Shown piece by piece: positions 6,229 through 14,171 of a stretch of 14,484 bases of DNA (its first letter is position 1; each line of letters begins with the position of its first letter). This DNA comes from Clostridiales bacterium UBA735. Its GTDB lineage: Bacteria; Bacillota; Clostridia; Oscillospirales; Oscillospiraceae. Made by a program: the position numbers and the translations under genes. Location of the stretch: assembly GCA_002298695.1 (NCBI GenBank), contig DBLB01000153.1, forward strand, positions 1-14,484, read 5' to 3'. The notes beneath the pieces are model-generated. The model saw only the letters and a list, made by a program, of their open reading frames with translations. It did no database searches and was not told the DNA's origin.

Positions 6229-6603
6229 GTGAGTGTGCACAGAGCGGCAGAGGACTATCTGGAAGCCATGCTGATGATGCGGGAGCGGCACGGCTATATC
6301 CGCTCCATTGACGTAGCGGAGCATCTCGGCGTTACGAAACCCAGCGTGACCTACGCGACCAAACAGTTGAAACAGAACGGCTTTATCACCATGGATCGTG
6401 ACGGGCTGATTACACTGACCGAGAGCGGCATGGAGATCGCGGACCGGATCTATACCCGGCACAAGACGCTGACGGAGTTTTTCATGCGCATCGGTGTCGA
6501 CGAAAAGACCGCGCGGGAGGATGCCTGCAAGGTCGAACACGACGTGAGCGAAAAGACCTTCGCGGCCATCTGCGCCCATGTGGCCAGACAGGAAGCAAAG
6601 TAA
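6229..6603 (+). CDS. DtxR/MntR-family metal-dependent transcriptional repressor
   Basis: 124-residue DNA-binding regulator. A winged helix-turn-helix (about 5-62, with the recognition helix near TKPSVTYATKQL) precedes the metal-binding and dimer domain. Family metal ligands are visible: D9 and E12 (as D8 and E11 of MntR), H78, and C100-x2-E103-H104, where DtxR has Cys102-Glu105-His106 and MntR has Glu99. The site is thus a mixture of the Mn2+ and Fe2+ types. No SH3 domain is present, as in MntR. The start is taken as GTG at 6229, four codons before the conserved AAEDYLEAM helix; the ribosome binding site (AAAGG near 6213, or GGTTGGTG) is imperfect, and GTG at 6217 is an alternative. It is divergent from feo, which it probably represses when metal is plentiful. 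Confidence 0.9.
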   Translation: MSVHRAAEDYLEAMLMMRERHGYIRSIDVAEHLGVTKPSVTYATKQLKQNGFITMDRDGLITLTESGMEIADRIYTRHKTLTEFFMRIGVDEKTAREDACKVEHDVSEKTFAAICAHVARQEAK

Positions 6604-6610
6604 CGCAGAA

Positions 6611-6650
6611 CGCCCGCGCATCGCTTGATTGCGATGCGCGGGCGGTTTTT
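6611..6650 (+). terminator. Rho-independent terminator after the regulator gene
   Basis: A perfect 14-bp GC-rich stem (6611-6624 with 6631-6644), loop TTGATT, then G and a run of six T. It lies 8 bases after the stop codon and between two convergent genes. On the minus strand no T run follows, so it serves glnS less well. Confidence 0.92.
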
Positions 6651-6653
6651 TGT

Positions 6654-8378
6654 TTATTTCCCCGGTTTGAAGCTGTCTTTGAGCAGGACGCTGCGGTTGA
6701 AGACCAGGTGGTCGGCGCGGCAGTCGCGGGAGTCCATGCAGAAGTAGCCGACGCGCATGAACTGGAAGCCGGGCGCGGTATGCGCCGTGCGGCCTTCGCC
6801 CTCCGCGTCATACTTCTTCGCCTCTTCGACGAGCGCGGCTTCGACCTTGCAGCCGGTGAGGACCTGCAGGGAGTCGGGGTTCAGGCAGTCGAGGAAGTTC
6901 TTGTCCGGGCCGTCTGGCTGGGCGTCGGAGAAGAGGTTGCCGTACAGGCGGACCTCGGCGTCCACGGCGGTCTTGCTGTCGACCCAGTGGATCGTCGCGC
7001 CCTTGACCTTGCGGCCGTCGGCAGGGTCGCCGCCGCGGGACTCGGGATCGTAGGTCGCATAGACTTCTACAACATTGCCGTTCTCGTCCTTTTTGCAGCC
7101 GGTGCAGGTAATGAGATATGCGCCCTTCAGGCGGCACTCGGGGCCGTTCGGCGTGAGGCGTTTGTACTTCGGGATGGGCGTCTCCATAAAGTCGTCCGCC
7201 TCGATCCACGCTTCGCGGGAGAACGTGATCGTATGGGTGCCCTGTTCGGGATGGACGGGGTTGTTTTCAACCTCGAAAGTCTCAGACTGTCCCTCCGGAT
7301 AGTTCGTGATGACGAGCTTCACGGGGTGCAGCACGGCCATGACGCGCTCGGCATTGTCGTTCAGATCCTCACGCAGGCAATGTTCCAGAAATGCGTATTC
7401 GACGGTGTTGGCGGCCTTCGCGACGCCGATGCGCTCGCAGAAATTGCGGATGGAGGCCGACGTAAAGCCGCGGCGGCGCAGGCCGCAGAGCGTCGGCATG
7501 CGGGGATCGTCCCAGCCAGAGACAAAATGCTCTTCGACGAGCTTGCGCAGCTTGCGCTTGCTCATGACCGTGTGGTCGATGCCGAGGCGGGCAAACTCGA
7601 TCTGCCGCGGATGGCAGGGGACGGAGACATTGTTCACGACCCAGTCGTAAAGCGGGCGGTGCGCCTCGAATTCCAGCGAGCAGAGCGAGTGCGTGATGCC
7701 TTCGAGCGCATCCTGAATGGGGTGCGCGAAGTCGTACATCGGGTAGATGCACCACTTGTCGCCCTGACGGTGATGGTGCATGTAGCGGATGCGGTAGATG
7801 ACCGGGTCGCGCATGTTGAAGTTGCCAGAGGCCAGGTCGATCTTTGCGCGCAGCGTGCGGCTGCCCTCGGGGAATTCGCCGTTTTTCATGCGTTCGAACA
7901 GGTCGAGATTTTCCTCGACGCTGCGGTCGCGATACGGAGACTTTGCAGGCGTGCCGATGTCGCCGCGGTATTCCTTTGCCTGCTCCGGCGTCAGGTCGCA
8001 GACGTAGGCGAGGCCCTTTTTGATCAGCTCGACCGCGAATTCGTAGTCCTTATCAAAATAGTCGCTGCCGTAGAAGAACCGGTCGCCCCAGTCGAAACCC
8101 AGCCAGTGGATGTCAGCCTGAATGGCATCGACGTACTCGGTGTCCTCCTTCGTGGGGTTGGTGTCGTCCATGCGGAGGTTGCAGAGGCCGCCGAATTTCT
8201 CGGCCGTGCCGAAGTCGATGGTCAGCGCCTTGCAGTGCCCGATGTGGAGATAGCCGTTTGGCTCCGGCGGGAACCGGGTGTGGACCTTCTGCCCCTCGAA
8301 GCGCCCGCCTGCGGCGAGATCTTCCTCTATAAAGTTATCGATGAAATTTTTGTTTTCGATCGGTCTGATGTCTTCCAT
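6654..8378 (-). CDS. glnS: Glutaminyl-tRNA synthetase
   Basis: 574-residue class I aminoacyl-tRNA synthetase that charges tRNA-Gln with glutamine in the cytoplasm. The HIGH motif is at 45-48 within PPEPNGYLHIGH, and the KMSKS-type motif appears as VMSKRK (271-276). GlnRS-type features follow each other in normal order: the DDTNP loop (71-75), YPMYDFAHPIQDALEGITHSL (about 212-232), CSLEFEAHRPLYDW, and a long C-terminal beta-barrel anticodon-binding half. Length is slightly above the 554 residues of the E. coli enzyme. AAGGAG about 9 bases before the ATG supports the start; a longer in-frame extension has no support. A consensus promoter lies 37 bases upstream. Many Firmicutes make Gln-tRNA through GatCAB instead, so direct charging is a lineage marker. 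Confidence 0.96.
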   Translation of the reverse strand: MEDIRPIENKNFIDNFIEEDLAAGGRFEGQKVHTRFPPEPNGYLHIGHCKALTIDFGTAEKFGGLCNLRMDDTNPTKEDTEYVDAIQADIHWLGFDWGDRFFYGSDYFDKDYEFAVELIKKGLAYVCDLTPEQAKEYRGDIGTPAKSPYRDRSVEENLDLFERMKNGEFPEGSRTLRAKIDLASGNFNMRDPVIYRIRYMHHHRQGDKWCIYPMYDFAHPIQDALEGITHSLCSLEFEAHRPLYDWVVNNVSVPCHPRQIEFARLGIDHTVMSKRKLRKLVEEHFVSGWDDPRMPTLCGLRRRGFTSASIRNFCERIGVAKAANTVEYAFLEHCLREDLNDNAERVMAVLHPVKLVITNYPEGQSETFEVENNPVHPEQGTHTITFSREAWIEADDFMETPIPKYKRLTPNGPECRLKGAYLITCTGCKKDENGNVVEVYATYDPESRGGDPADGRKVKGATIHWVDSKTAVDAEVRLYGNLFSDAQPDGPDKNFLDCLNPDSLQVLTGCKVEAALVEEAKKYDAEGEGRTAHTAPGFQFMRVGYFCMDSRDCRADHLVFNRSVLLKDSFKPGK

Positions 8379-8414
8379 GCTTCCAGCTCCTTCTGCGTTT
8401 GCATTAACTAAAAT

Positions 8415-8443
8415 ATTATAACCGATGCCGACGGGATTGGCAA
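8415..8443 (-). promoter_or_regulatory. Promoter of glnS
   Basis: On the minus strand TTGCCA (8443-8438) and a perfect TATAAT (8420-8415) are separated by 17 bases. The start would be near 8408, giving a leader of about 30 bases. No T-box leader is seen; the space is too short for one. Confidence 0.8.
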
Positions 8444-8534
8444 TCTGAAAATCGGAAATCGGCGAAAAAATGTAAAGAATATGAAAACAGTGCGCGATAT
8501 TGAAAATTCCCTCTTTTCTTTCCGGGCAAAATCG

Positions 8535-8542
8535 TATAAAAT
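8535..8542 (+). promoter_or_regulatory. Possible -10 region for the pyrH operon
   Basis: TATAAAAT lies 32 bases before the pyrH start. The matching -35 position (about 8513-8519, TTTTCT or similar) is weak, so this call rests on the -10 and on the need for a promoter, as the upstream gene is divergent. Confidence 0.35.
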
Positions 8543-8573
8543 AAATAAGACTACACAAAGGAGAACAGCTTCC

Positions 8574-9290
8574 ATGAGCGAACCGAAATATAAGCGAGTA
8601 CTTCTGAAAATCAGCGGGGAGGCCCTTGCGGGCGACGCGCACCGGGGCCTGGATTTTGACGTGATCGGCGGCGTGTGCGACGTGATCCGCCAGTGCGTTG
8701 ATCTCGGCGTGCAGGTCGGCGTGGTCGTCGGCGGCGGAAACTTCTGGCGCGGACTGAAGGACGGCGGCGGACGCATGGAGCGCACGCGGGCCGACCATAT
8801 GGGCATGCTGGCGACGGTCATCAACGCGCTGGCCGTGGCTGACCGGTTGGAGCAGCGCGGCGTCGAAGTCCGTGTCCAGACGGCCATCGAAATGAATAAG
8901 ATCGCGGAGCCCTACATCCGCAGCAAGGCCATCCGCCACCTGGAAAAGGGCCGCGTCGTCATCTTCGGCTGCGGCACGGGCAACCCCTATTTCTCCACCG
9001 ATACCGGTGCAGTGCTCCGCGCGGCGGAAATTGGTGCCGACGCGATTTTGCTCGCCAAGAACATCGACGGCGTCTACTCGGCAGATCCCGCCAAAGACCC
9101 GACTGCCGTCAAATATGACACCATCACCTACGATGAGGTCCTCGCGAAGCATCTGGCCGTGATGGACACGACCGCGACGTCTCTCTCGATGGACAACCAC
9201 ATCCCCGTGCTCGTTTTTGCGCTGAAGGACCCGGAGAACATCCTCCGCGCCGTCATGGGCGAGCCGATCGGCACACTCGTGACCGAATAA
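8574..9290 (+). CDS. pyrH: Uridylate kinase (UMP kinase)
   Basis: 238-residue cytoplasmic enzyme of the amino-acid-kinase fold that converts UMP and ATP to UDP and ADP for pyrimidine nucleotide synthesis. Family motifs are clear: [14 protein letters not shown] (7-20), [12 protein letters not shown] near residue 50, [29 protein letters not shown], and [14 protein letters not shown]. Length is normal. AAAGGAG 10 bases before 8574 sets the start, and residues encoded upstream of it (from 8481) do not resemble the family. It leads frr as in most bacteria, but here the usual upstream rpsB-tsf pair is absent and glnS lies divergent instead. A hairpin separates it from frr. Confidence 0.97.
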   Translation: MSEPKYKRVLLKISGEALAGDAHRGLDFDVIGGVCDVIRQCVDLGVQVGVVVGGGNFWRGLKDGGGRMERTRADHMGMLATVINALAVADRLEQRGVEVRVQTAIEMNKIAEPYIRSKAIRHLEKGRVVIFGCGTGNPYFSTDTGAVLRAAEIGADAILLAKNIDGVYSADPAKDPTAVKYDTITYDEVLAKHLAVMDTTATSLSMDNHIPVLVFALKDPENILRAVMGEPIGTLVTE

Positions 9291-9304
9291 CCATGTTGCA
9301 AACG

Positions 9305-9338
9305 GAAAATCTCCCAGAGCCGTCGGGCGGAGATTTTC
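9305..9338 (+). other. Hairpin between pyrH and frr
   Basis: GAAAATCTCC (9305-9314) pairs perfectly with GGAGATTTTC (9329-9338) around a 14-base loop. The four T fall at the end of the stem, and no clear U tract follows, so it is at best a partial terminator that could set the pyrH to frr ratio. Confidence 0.5.
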
Positions 9339-9383
9339 GTGGACGAAAAAATCAGTTTCCGGCGGCAGAAATGGAGAAGAATT

Positions 9384-9935
9384 ATGGCAGATCTGAAGCA
9401 GTTTGAGCGTAAAATGGAAAAGACGCTGGAGGTCCTCGCCTCCGATTTCGGCGCTGTTCGCGCAGGCCGCGCGAACGCGCAGGTGCTCGACCGCATTGAG
9501 GTCGAATACTACGGCACGCCCACGCCCATCAACCAGGTGGGAACCATCTCCTCTCCCGACCCCCGCACGCTGGTCATCCAGCCGTGGGACGGCAGCCTGC
9601 TCAAGCAGATCGAGAAGGCTATCCAGACCTCCGATCTCGGTATCAACCCGCAGAACGACGGCCGCGTGATCCGCCTTGTGTTCCCGCAGCTGACCGAGGA
9701 GCGCCGCAAGGAGCTCACCAAGCAGGTCAAAAAATACGGCGAGGACGCGAAGGTCGCCATCCGCAACGTCCGCCGCGACGCGGTCGATTTCGTGAAGAAG
9801 GCCCAGAAGAAGGGCGAACTGACCGAGGACGACCAGAAGAAGGCTGAAAAGGACATCCAGGACCTGACCGACAAGTATGTCAAGAAGGTCGACGAGATGT
9901 GCGGCAAGAAGGATAAGGAATTGATGGAGATCTGA
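9384..9935 (+). CDS. frr: Ribosome recycling factor
   Basis: 183-residue cytoplasmic protein that splits the post-termination ribosome together with EF-G. The family signature is present: [23 protein letters not shown] near residues 22-44, then PINQVGTI, the [13 protein letters not shown] segment, [27 protein letters not shown], and a long helix rich in Lys and Glu ending at M-E-I. Length is close to the usual 185. The ATG at 9384 (GGAGAA 5 bases upstream) gives the normal N terminus; an in-frame start at 9339 would add 15 residues outside the family. Arg is coded only by CGN (12 of 12) and Ile by ATC (10 of 11), typical of the left part of this window. Confidence 0.97.
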   Translation: MADLKQFERKMEKTLEVLASDFGAVRAGRANAQVLDRIEVEYYGTPTPINQVGTISSPDPRTLVIQPWDGSLLKQIEKAIQTSDLGINPQNDGRVIRLVFPQLTEERRKELTKQVKKYGEDAKVAIRNVRRDAVDFVKKAQKKGELTEDDQKKAEKDIQDLTDKYVKKVDEMCGKKDKELMEI

Positions 9936-9978
9936 GATCTCTTAACAGGGGGGCAGGCGTCCGCCTGCTCTGAACATT

Positions 9979-10071
9979 TGCACGGCGCCCTGTAGGGGCG
10001 GACGACTCTGTCCGCCCGTCCTTCGATTTTGCACCGCACCCTGTAGGGGCCGATGCCCTCATCGGCCCGTC
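9979..10071 (+). repeat. Two tandem REP-like palindromic units
   Basis: Two related units about 50 bases apart share the lead CCCTGTAGGGGC and the tail CCCGTC. Each encloses a hairpin: GGGCGGAC/GTCCGCCC (9996-10003 with 10010-10017), and GGGCCGATG/CATCGGCCC (10047-10055 with 10060-10068). The stems differ in sequence but keep pairing, which is the mark of a selected or mobilised palindromic element. They occupy the first half of the 336-base space between frr and uppS. Confidence 0.65.
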
Positions 10072-10091
10072 TCCGCCGCAGCGGGAAGCCT

Positions 10092-10193
10092 CCCTTTTCG
10101 TAGAGGGGAACAGTTTGCCGGAGACAATCAGGGGGAAGAAGATTTTTGAAACGCCCCGGGCGCCTTTGGTGACAGTCCCTCTCGGTAGAGGGG
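10092..10193 (+). repeat. Second pair of short related hairpins
   Basis: CCCTTTTCGTAGAGGGG (10092-10108) and CCCTCTCGGTAGAGGGG (10177-10193) are two versions of one small stem-loop, 85 bases apart. Between them is purine-rich sequence with no gene. Together with the preceding pair and the hairpin at 10227 they fill the frr-uppS space; I see no coding sequence in it. Confidence 0.45.
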
Positions 10194-10226
10194 TCTCTGG
10201 ATCGCGTAAATCTCACACACGATACC

Positions 10227-10253
10227 GTAAAAGCCGCCTTCGGCGGCTTTTAC
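10227..10253 (+). terminator. Terminator-like hairpin directly before uppS
   Basis: A perfect 12-bp stem, GTAAAAGCCGCC with GGCGGCTTTTAC, closes on a TTC loop. The TTTT is inside the stem end, as in many bidirectional terminators. It ends only 18 bases before the uppS ATG and touches its ribosome binding site, so it may end the pyrH-frr transcript or act as an attenuator for uppS. Confidence 0.6.
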
Positions 10254-10271
10254 TGTGAAAGGTACGAATTT

Positions 10272-11009
<738 letters not shown>

Positions 11010-11039
11010 AAATAATTTTTATAGTGAGATGAGAGAAAG

Positions 11040-11897
11040 ATGAAACAGCGCGTTATTACCGGAGTTTTAGGCGCTCTTTTCGGACTTGCAGTCCTTGCCT
11101 TTATGTTCACCCCTGTTTTGGGCATAGTTATAGCAGCCGTATCGCTGCTCGCTTCCTACGAGATACAGCATGTTGCAAAGATCGAGAACAAGCTTCTTAT
11201 GATAATCAACATAGTTCTCGCCGCGTTTATGCCCTTTGCCTATGAATATAAGCTCTTTTCAAAGCTGCCGTTCCCGACATATGTCCTTGCAATAGTCTAT
11301 GTCATAATCATGATGTTTATCATGCTCGGCAACTATAAGAAGACGAAGTTTGAAGATGTCGTTATGTCGATGTTCTGCGGCGTTATCGTGCCGTATGTCA
11401 TGTCGACCATAACCCTGCTCAGAAATCTCTGCCTGAGCCGCCCCGATTTGTTCCAGCAGTCGCACATATTCTTCATTATCTTCACGGCGCTTCTGTCCGC
11501 GTGGCTCAATGACGCATTCGCGTATTTTGTCGGCAGAAAGTTCGGCAAGCATAAGCTCGCGCCGAATATCAGCCCCAAAAAGAGTGTTGAGGGTGCCGTT
11601 GGTGGAATAGTTATAACTATGCTCTTCAACCTCGCTTTCTTCTTCATTTTTGATTATTTCTTCTTCAAGAACGACACAATAAAGTGGTGGATGATTCCCG
11701 CGACTTCGATGTTCCTCTCAGCTATAAGCATCGGCGGCGACCTTTCGGCGTCCGTTATCAAGAGGAACTTCGGCGAAAAGGATTTCGGAACCATCTTCCC
11801 CGGTCATGGCGGCATCATGGACAGATTCGACAGCTACAGCTTCGTTATGCCGATGCTCTACGCCATTATTTCGCTGATTCTCAGCGTGGGAGCGTGA
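11040..11897 (+). CDS. cdsA: Phosphatidate cytidylyltransferase (CDP-diacylglycerol synthase)
   Basis: 285-residue polytopic membrane enzyme that makes CDP-diacylglycerol from CTP and phosphatidate, the branch point of phospholipid synthesis. About seven to eight hydrophobic segments are visible, the first at residues 7-38. The C-terminal CDP-DAG synthase signature is intact: SIGGDLSASVIKRNFGEKDF then PGHGGIMDRFDS, with the metal-binding Asp residues; NDAFAYFVGRKFGKHKLAP and SPKKSVEG precede it. GAGAAAG just upstream supports the ATG at 11040. The gap to uppS is 30 bases, and dxr begins 4 bases after its stop codon, so transcription is shared. Confidence 0.96.
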   Translation: MKQRVITGVLGALFGLAVLAFMFTPVLGIVIAAVSLLASYEIQHVAKIENKLLMIINIVLAAFMPFAYEYKLFSKLPFPTYVLAIVYVIIMMFIMLGNYKKTKFEDVVMSMFCGVIVPYVMSTITLLRNLCLSRPDLFQQSHIFFIIFTALLSAWLNDAFAYFVGRKFGKHKLAPNISPKKSVEGAVGGIVITMLFNLAFFFIFDYFFFKNDTIKWWMIPATSMFLSAISIGGDLSASVIKRNFGEKDFGTIFPGHGGIMDRFDSYSFVMPMLYAIISLILSVGA

Positions 11898-11901
11898 TCC
11901 T

Positions 11902-13047
11902 ATGAAAAGCATGGTCATTCTCGGCTCTACCGGTTCGATAGGCACCCAAGCGCTCGATGTCGCAAGGCTTCGGAATTTTACGGTCAAAGCGCTGACCTCA
12001 AATTCAAATATCGACCTGCTCGAAAAGCAGATAAGGGAGTTTAAACCCGAAATAGCGGCTGTCGCCGATGAGAACAGAGCGGCGGAGCTCAGAATAAAAG
12101 TTGCCGATACCGATACAAAAGTGCTCGGCGGCGAAAATGGCATATGCGCCGTAGCGCAGCTTGATGCCGACAAGGTGCTCAACAGTATTGTCGGCATAGC
12201 CGGTCTCAGGCCGACCCTTGCTGCAATCGAGGCGGGCAATGATATCGCCCTCGCCAATAAGGAGACTCTTGTCGCCGGCGGCGAGCTTGTCACGACCCGC
12301 GCCAAAGAAAAGGGCGTGGCGATTCTCCCGGTCGACAGCGAACATTCAGCAATATTCCAGTCGCTTCAGGGAAGCCCCGGAAAACAGAGCGTCAAACGCC
12401 TTATTCTGACTGCTTCCGGCGGTCCGTTCTTCGGCAGAACACGCGATGACCTGAAGGATGTCACCGTTGAGCAGGCGCTAAAGCACCCGAACTGGAGCAT
12501 GGGCGCAAAAATTACCATCGATTCCGCTACAATGATGAACAAGGGACTGGAGCTTATTGAAGCGGCGTGGCTCTTTGATATGCCCGCCGATAAAATAGAC
12601 ATTCTTGTTCACCGCCAGAGCGTAGTCCATTCGCTCGTCGAATATGTCGACAATTCAGTTATAGCCCAGCTCGGCGTGCCGGATATGCGTGTACCGATAC
12701 AGTATGCGCTGACTTATCCCGAGCGTTACGAGAGCCCCGCAAAGCAGCTCCGCCTCGAGGATTGGAAAACGCTCACCTTCGAGCAGCCCGATTATGATAC
12801 ATTCTCTTGCATCAACCTTTGCAGGCAGGCGATAACAAAGGGCGGCATCTATCCCGCGTCGGCAAACGGCGCTAACGAAGCGGCGAATAAGCTGTTCAGG
12901 GACGGAAAGATAAAGTTCCTCGATATCGCCGACGCAGTGGCGGGAGTGCTCGATTCAACCGAATTTTCACCGTGTGACAGCCTCGAGAACATTCTTCTCG
13001 CCGATTCCCGCGCAAGGGAAAAGGTGCATGAGATGTTCGGCTGCTGA
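11902..13047 (+). CDS. dxr: 1-deoxy-D-xylulose 5-phosphate reductoisomerase
   Basis: 381-residue cytoplasmic enzyme of the MEP pathway; it rearranges and reduces DXP to MEP with NADPH. The Rossmann motif GSTGSIG is at 8-14. Metal ligands D145 and E147 lie in PVDSEHSAIFQ, and E217 in MMNKGLE, all as in the family. Substrate-contact segments ASGGPF (171-176), HPNWSMGAKITIDSAT (195-210) and HRQSVVHS (237-244) are complete. GGGAG at 11888-11892, inside the end of cdsA, serves as ribosome binding site. About 12 of 27 Ile codons are ATA, unlike the genes left of uppS. Its product path leads through IspG, encoded at the end of the window, to the precursors used by UppS. Confidence 0.97.
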   Translation: MKSMVILGSTGSIGTQALDVARLRNFTVKALTSNSNIDLLEKQIREFKPEIAAVADENRAAELRIKVADTDTKVLGGENGICAVAQLDADKVLNSIVGIAGLRPTLAAIEAGNDIALANKETLVAGGELVTTRAKEKGVAILPVDSEHSAIFQSLQGSPGKQSVKRLILTASGGPFFGRTRDDLKDVTVEQALKHPNWSMGAKITIDSATMMNKGLELIEAAWLFDMPADKIDILVHRQSVVHSLVEYVDNSVIAQLGVPDMRVPIQYALTYPERYESPAKQLRLEDWKTLTFEQPDYDTFSCINLCRQAITKGGIYPASANGANEAANKLFRDGKIKFLDIADAVAGVLDSTEFSPCDSLENILLADSRAREKVHEMFGC

Positions 13048-13075
13048 TTCCACGGGCTGAAAGGATATTTTTTAT

Positions 13076-14167
13076 ATGTTTTTGAATACCGCGCTGTCGT
13101 TTTCGGCAGTTTGGAGCAAAGTCTGGCCGTTCCTTGTGGCTATACTTTTCTTCGGCATCGTCATAATGTTCCATGAACTCGGCCATTTCCTTTTTGCAAA
13201 GCTTTTCAAGGTCAAGGTCAACGAGTTCTCTATCGGCATGGGTCCCGCCATCTTCAAAAAGAAGAAGGGCGAGACTGACTATGCCGTGCGCATTCTGCCC
13301 ATCGGCGGATATGTCAGCATGGAGGGCGAGGACGAGGACAGCGAGGATCAGCACGCGTTCAACAACAAGCCCCTGTGGCAGCGCATGATAATCGTTGCCG
13401 CCGGAGCTACCGTCAATCTTATCATGGGCGTTATTATCGTCGCCATTATGCTCTGCCAGTCCGATCTTATCGGCACCACTCAGATTCGCTCGTTTTATGA
13501 CAACGCAACAAGTGCCGCGAGCGGACTCGAAGCAGGGGATAAGATTGTCAAAATAAACGGCAAACGCGTCTATTCCCAGTATGATATAACATTTCTCATG
13601 ATGCGCGACGATGACGGCGTCATGGATTTCGTCGTCAAAAGAGACGGCAAAAATGTTGAACTCAAGGATGTCAGGTTCCAGACCAGCCCGATAGAGGGTC
13701 AGGAGAATCTTATAAGCATCCACTATGATTTCATTATCGTCGGCGTTAAACCGACATTTCTGAGCGTCACAAAGAACGCTTTTCTTGAAAGTATTTCAAT
13801 AGGACGCATGGTTTGGATAAGCCTGTTCGATTTGATAACAGGCAGATACGGACTCAGCGAGGTCTCGGGACCTATAGGTGTTATAAACTATGTCGCGGAT
13901 GCGGCATCGGCTTCGTCGACCTCAATGGATTGGACTCCGCTTCTGACTATTATGGCGCTGATAGCTATTAATATCGGCCTGTTCAATCTTCTGCCCATCC
14001 CGGCGCTTGACGGCGGCAGACTGTTCTTTATGTTCATCGAGCTTATTATCCGCAGACCCATCCCGCAGAAATTCGAAAAGTGGGTTCACGCGGTCGGCAT
14101 GATACTTCTGCTCGCATTTATGGCTGTGATTTCATTCAAAGATATTGTCAGTTTGATAAGAGGTTAG
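13076..14167 (+). CDS. rseP: RseP/RasP-type site-2 intramembrane metalloprotease
   Basis: 363-residue zinc protease of the cytoplasmic membrane that cuts membrane-bound anti-sigma factors and remnant signal peptides. The zinc motif HELGH is at 33-37 in the first helix, and the third ligand Asp (D312) lies in NLLPIPALDGGR (304-315). A PDZ domain sits between (about 160-230; ASGLEAGDKIVKINGKRV). Four membrane helices fit the family. The acidic stretch EGEDEDSEDQ near residues 83-92 lies in the usual membrane-associated beta loop. AAAGGA precedes the ATG at 13076. It is 28 bases after dxr and 4 bases before ispG, the normal order in Gram-positive bacteria. Confidence 0.96.
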   Translation: MFLNTALSFSAVWSKVWPFLVAILFFGIVIMFHELGHFLFAKLFKVKVNEFSIGMGPAIFKKKKGETDYAVRILPIGGYVSMEGEDEDSEDQHAFNNKPLWQRMIIVAAGATVNLIMGVIIVAIMLCQSDLIGTTQIRSFYDNATSAASGLEAGDKIVKINGKRVYSQYDITFLMMRDDDGVMDFVVKRDGKNVELKDVRFQTSPIEGQENLISIHYDFIIVGVKPTFLSVTKNAFLESISIGRMVWISLFDLITGRYGLSEVSGPIGVINYVADAASASSTSMDWTPLLTIMALIAINIGLFNLLPIPALDGGRLFFMFIELIIRRPIPQKFEKWVHAVGMILLLAFMAVISFKDIVSLIRG

Positions 14168-14171
14168 AATT

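Noticed and set aside
6708..8411. Open frame of 567 codons opposite glnS
   Set aside because: Same cause: antisense of a GC-rich gene, with no motif.
6654..9200. Extended glnS frame with about 270 extra N-terminal codons
   Set aside because: The extension runs antisense through pyrH and the promoter region; the ATG at 8378 has AAGGAG and the normal GlnRS N terminus.
9979..10193. CRISPR array
   Set aside because: Only two plus two units, with unequal stems and no regular spacers, and no cas genes in the window.
9509..10216. Minus-strand frame of 235 codons over frr and the repeats
   Set aside because: It reads the antisense of frr and then the palindromic repeats; low complexity, no start signal.
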